DNA from: Lachnospiraceae bacterium
GTDB lineage: Bacteria; Bacillota; Clostridia; Lachnospirales; Lachnospiraceae
NCBI GenBank assembly: GCA_009774215.1
Contig: VSNH01000035.1
Span: 1 to 27,000 of the forward strand
DNA length: 27,000 bases
Reading direction: 5' to 3'
Shown: piece after piece, positions 24,975-27,000 of the stretch
Layout: the number at the start of each line of letters is the position of its first letter
How positions within the stretch are numbered: the first letter of the stretch is position 1
Program-made: the position numbers and the translations under genes
Notes under the pieces: generated by a model
The model's input: the letters and a program-made list of their open reading frames with translations, nothing else
What the model was told of the DNA's origin: nothing
Databases searched by the model: none

Positions 24975-25003
24975 ATTATACTGTAACATGTCCCGTTGTG
25001 CAA
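24975..25003 (-). promoter_or_regulatory. Promoter of the sodium symporter gene
   Basis: On the - strand TTGCAC (25003-24998) and TATAAT (24980-24975) are 17 bases apart. The -35 box is embedded in an inverted repeat, CGTTG-TG-CAACG (24994-25005), which could be an operator. Confidence 0.75.
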
Positions 25004-25021
25004 CGTTTTTAAATAAAACAT

Positions 25022-25033
25022 GAACAAATGTTC
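25022..25033. promoter_or_regulatory. LexA (SOS) box 1
   Basis: GAACAAATGTTC fits the Gram-positive LexA box core GAAC-N4-GTTC exactly. It ends nine bases before the -35 box of the radical SAM gene. Confidence 0.75.
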
Positions 25034-25042
25034 TAAAAACGC

Positions 25043-25071
25043 TTGCAATAGGGGAGGCAATATGTTAAGAT
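25043..25071 (+). promoter_or_regulatory. Promoter of the radical SAM repair operon
   Basis: TTGCAA (25043-25048) and TAAGAT (25066-25071) are separated by 17 bases, with transcription expected to start near 25078. The two LexA boxes flank it. The leader is about 100 bases. Confidence 0.7.
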
Positions 25072-25083
25072 ACAAACACAAAA

Positions 25084-25095
25084 GAACGTGTGTTC
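25084..25095. promoter_or_regulatory. LexA (SOS) box 2
   Basis: GAACGTGTGTTC again fits GAAC-N4-GTTC. It lies 12 bases after the -10 box, at about +6, where bound LexA would block the start of transcription. Confidence 0.75.
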
Positions 25096-25177
25096 TGAAA
25101 TATAGCTCCGGAACTACGGAAAGAGGGCCGTGGGATTTTCGGGAAAAGCGCATACAGGGCAGAGGAGTGTGAGCGGG

Positions 25178-26545
25178 ATGGAGTTGAGAATTGCGCCGCA
25201 GATGTCGGTTATGGAAAAATTGAAAATACTGGGTGATGCGGCGAAATATGACGTGTCGTGCAGCTCCAGCGGCTCCTCACGAAAAAACGACGGGCAGGGC
25301 ATAGGCAATACCGTGGCGGCGGGACTCTGCCACAGCTTTGCGGCGGACGGCCGGTGTATCTCTCTGCTGAAAATCCTATTTACCAACGAGTGCATCTATG
25401 ACTGCAGATACTGCATGAATCGCTGTTCCAACGACGTGCCCCGCGCTTCGTTTACACCGGACGAGGTCTGCGAGCTGACCATGGAGTTTTACAGACGCAA
25501 TTATATAGAAGGTTTGTTTTTGAGCTCGGGTATTTTATACAGCCCGAACTATACGATGGAACTGATCTGTGAGACCGTGCACCGGCTGCGCACGCTGCAC
25601 CGCTTTCAGGGATATATTCATATCAAGGCGATTCCCGGGGCGGATCCGCTTCTGATTCAGCGGGCGGGTTATCTGGCTGACCGCATGAGCGTGAATCTGG
25701 AGATGGCGACGGCGGAGGGACTGCGGGCGGTCGCGCCCAATAAGCACCGAAAAAATATTTTGAAACCCATGCGCCAGATACAGAACGGCATTTCGGAGAA
25801 TAAAAACGAACTTACCTTATATAAGCATGCGCCTCACTTTTGCGAGGCGGGGCAGTCCACCCAGATGGTGATTGGCGCGCTGCCGGAGAGCGATTACCAG
25901 ATTATGTCGGTGGCGGAAAATCTCTATGAAAAGTTTTCTTTAAAGAGGGTATATTACTCGGCGTTCGTGAATGTTAACGAGGATAAGGAGCTCCCGGCGC
26001 TGGCCGGAGGGCCCCCGCTTTTGCGCGAACACAGGCTTTACCAGGCGGACTGGCTTCTGCGGTTCTATCATTTTAAGGTGGATGAGCTGTTGACGGAGGA
26101 CAGACCGAACTTCAACACGGCCATCGACCCGAAAGCGGACTGGGCGGTTCGGCATCTGGAATGCTTTCCTGTGGAGATCAACCGGGCGGATTACCATATG
26201 CTGCTGCGCATCCCCGGGGTGGGAGTCAAGAGCGCCAGGCGGATTGTGGCGGCCAGACGGTTCGGGAATCTTACCTTTGAGGATTTGAAGAAGATCGGCG
26301 TGGTACTGAAGCGCGCGCTCTATTTTATTACCTGTAATGGCAGGATGATGTATCCGACGAAGCTGGAGGAGCGGTATATCGTGCAAAATCTCACCTACCA
26401 GAACCGGATGGGCAGAGGGGAGAAGCTGCCGTTTATGACGGACGGGACTACTTACCGCCAGATGTCGCTGTTCGACATGGAGGGGGTTGAGCAACAGTTT
26501 AGCGCAGGACTTTGCACTTGCTGCAAAGTCAGTAAGAATGCGTAG
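25178..26545 (+). CDS. Putative DNA modification/repair radical SAM protein (TIGR03916 type)
   Basis: A 455-residue radical SAM enzyme of the family annotated as putative DNA modification/repair protein. MEKLKILGDAAKYDVSCSSSG is the usual N-terminal signature (from about residue 9). The iron-sulfur cluster motif CxxxCxxC is Cys72, Cys76 and Cys79 in ECIYDCRYCMNR. Near residue 345, IPGVGVKSARRIVAARRFG is a helix-hairpin-helix DNA-binding motif, which supports action on DNA. I chose ATG 25178, ten bases after AGAGGAG; the ATG at 25202 is an alternative, and a GTG at 25130 has no support. Two LexA boxes flank its promoter and its usual partner gene follows, so it is probably induced by DNA damage. 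The last 17 codons (from 26492) and the stop codon lie in an intergenic repeat. The chemical reaction is not known to me. Confidence 0.9.
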   Translation: MELRIAPQMSVMEKLKILGDAAKYDVSCSSSGSSRKNDGQGIGNTVAAGLCHSFAADGRCISLLKILFTNECIYDCRYCMNRCSNDVPRASFTPDEVCELTMEFYRRNYIEGLFLSSGILYSPNYTMELICETVHRLRTLHRFQGYIHIKAIPGADPLLIQRAGYLADRMSVNLEMATAEGLRAVAPNKHRKNILKPMRQIQNGISENKNELTLYKHAPHFCEAGQSTQMVIGALPESDYQIMSVAENLYEKFSLKRVYYSAFVNVNEDKELPALAGGPPLLREHRLYQADWLLRFYHFKVDELLTEDRPNFNTAIDPKADWAVRHLECFPVEINRADYHMLLRIPGVGVKSARRIVAARRFGNLTFEDLKKIGVVLKRALYFITCNGRMMYPTKLEERYIVQNLTYQNRMGRGEKLPFMTDGTTYRQMSLFDMEGVEQQFSAGLCTCCKVSKNA

Positions 26546-26593
26546 ATTTGACCAGATTTTGTAACAGTGAGACCGAAGGATGAACGGTTACGG
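26493..26593. repeat. Intergenic repeat, copy 2, overlapping the radical SAM 3' end
   Basis: AACAGTT-AGC-CAGGACTTTGCACTTG followed by CTGCAAAGTC and GTAAGAAT-GTAGA matches copy 1 at 22696-22750 with few differences and one single-base gap. The hairpin GACTTTGCA with TGCAAAGTC is kept. Beyond 26545 the likeness to copy 1 is loose: a GTAAC/GTTAC stem around GACCGAAGGATGAAC resembles the third hairpin of copy 1, and the middle hairpin is missing. Confidence 0.75.
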
Positions 26594-26639
26594 GTTTGAT
26601 GATGTGCGGAAAGTGGCCGGCATATAGGAGCATTTATTT

Positions 26640-27000
26640 ATGGAAGAAAAGTACTTGATCTGCGAAGATTCTCTGGAGGGGATTTTCACAGGGATATACG
26701 ATGCCTATGCCTTGAGGGAGGGACATGAGCATGTGCATATCCAGGTGGGCGAGGAGGAGAATCTCAGGCTCTTTGCAAATTACATGTATATTTCCCCTGA
26801 TCCTGTCAAAACTGAAAAAGTGGCGGGTACGCTCAGGAAGCGGCTGGGTGAGCATGTGTACCATTCCATCTGCCGGGCGGCGGCATCCTGCTATCCCGAG
26901 AAGGTGGAGTCGGTATATAAGACTGTGGTGGCTGCGATCACGGCGGGCAGCGGAAGCCGGGTGATGGAAATAATCAGGACTCCCTATGTTGTGAGTTTGT
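26640..27000 (+). CDS. TIGR03915/DUF4130-type DNA metabolism protein, 3'-truncated by window
   Basis: The first 120 residues of the protein that usually follows the TIGR03916 radical SAM gene. It begins MEEKYLICEDSLEGIFTGIYDAY, the typical start of this family (more often written as YDGSFEGLLTAIFDAY), and continues with VAGTLRKRLGEHVYHSICRAA and SRVMEIIRTPYVVSL. The frame is open at position 27000, so the end is missing. GGAG lies about ten bases before the ATG. It is 94 bases after the radical SAM stop, a gap filled by the repeat, and is presumably cotranscribed from the LexA-controlled promoter. In the family it is believed to act with the radical SAM protein on DNA; some members also carry a uracil-DNA-glycosylase-like domain further on, which cannot be seen here. 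Confidence 0.85.
   Translation, partial: MEEKYLICEDSLEGIFTGIYDAYALREGHEHVHIQVGEEENLRLFANYMYISPDPVKTEKVAGTLRKRLGEHVYHSICRAAASCYPEKVESVYKTVVAAITAGSGSRVMEIIRTPYVVSL

Overview
The window looks like a stretch of chromosome from an anaerobic, gut-type Clostridia, most likely Lachnospiraceae. This rests on gene content (a reductase-terminated NRPS, an HTH regulator with membrane tail, a sodium symporter, BioY, a two-protein radical SAM repair pair), AGGAGG-type ribosome binding sites, moderately high GC coding DNA, LexA boxes of Gram-positive type and palindromic intergenic elements. The species cannot be named from sequence alone.

Positions 1-11880 hold a biosynthetic operon on the + strand. It begins with the 3' part of a very large nonribosomal peptide synthetase, whose beginning lies outside the window, with domain order (A)-T-C-A-T-C-A-T-R. 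It continues with a MATE exporter fused to an anti-sigma-type ATPase domain, a Sfp-type phosphopantetheinyl transferase and a membrane acyltransferase-like protein, and ends at a strong terminator. Together these genes can build a peptide of at least three residues, prime the carrier domains, release the chain reductively as an aldehyde or alcohol, and possibly export it.

Positions 11881-16961 hold a dense palindromic element, an L,D-transpeptidase with a Pro/Glu-rich tail, a decayed gene remnant, a YicI-type alpha-xylosidase and a small PAS protein. Positions 17096-19855 hold a methionine-type ABC importer (metN-metI-metQ) behind a clear promoter. The metQ terminator hairpin also reads as a BirA operator and contains the -35 box of the next gene, bioY, the biotin transporter subunit. 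A cysteine-rich DUF1284 protein follows.

Positions 21283-22601 (- strand) hold aspartate-ammonia ligase (asnA) and a small membrane protein. A triple-hairpin intergenic repeat then precedes a frameshifted HTH regulator gene, and a two-way terminator separates this from a convergent sodium-dependent symporter.

The right end (25022-27000) is a probable SOS-regulated operon. Two LexA boxes flank the promoter of a radical SAM DNA modification/repair protein with a helix-hairpin-helix tail, followed by its usual partner (TIGR03915/DUF4130 type), which runs off the window. A second copy of the intergenic repeat lies between them and supplies the last 17 codons and the stop codon of the radical SAM gene.

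The items most worth following are the NRPS operon with its exporter-ATPase fusion, the LexA-controlled radical SAM pair, and the overlapping terminator/operator/promoter at bioY.
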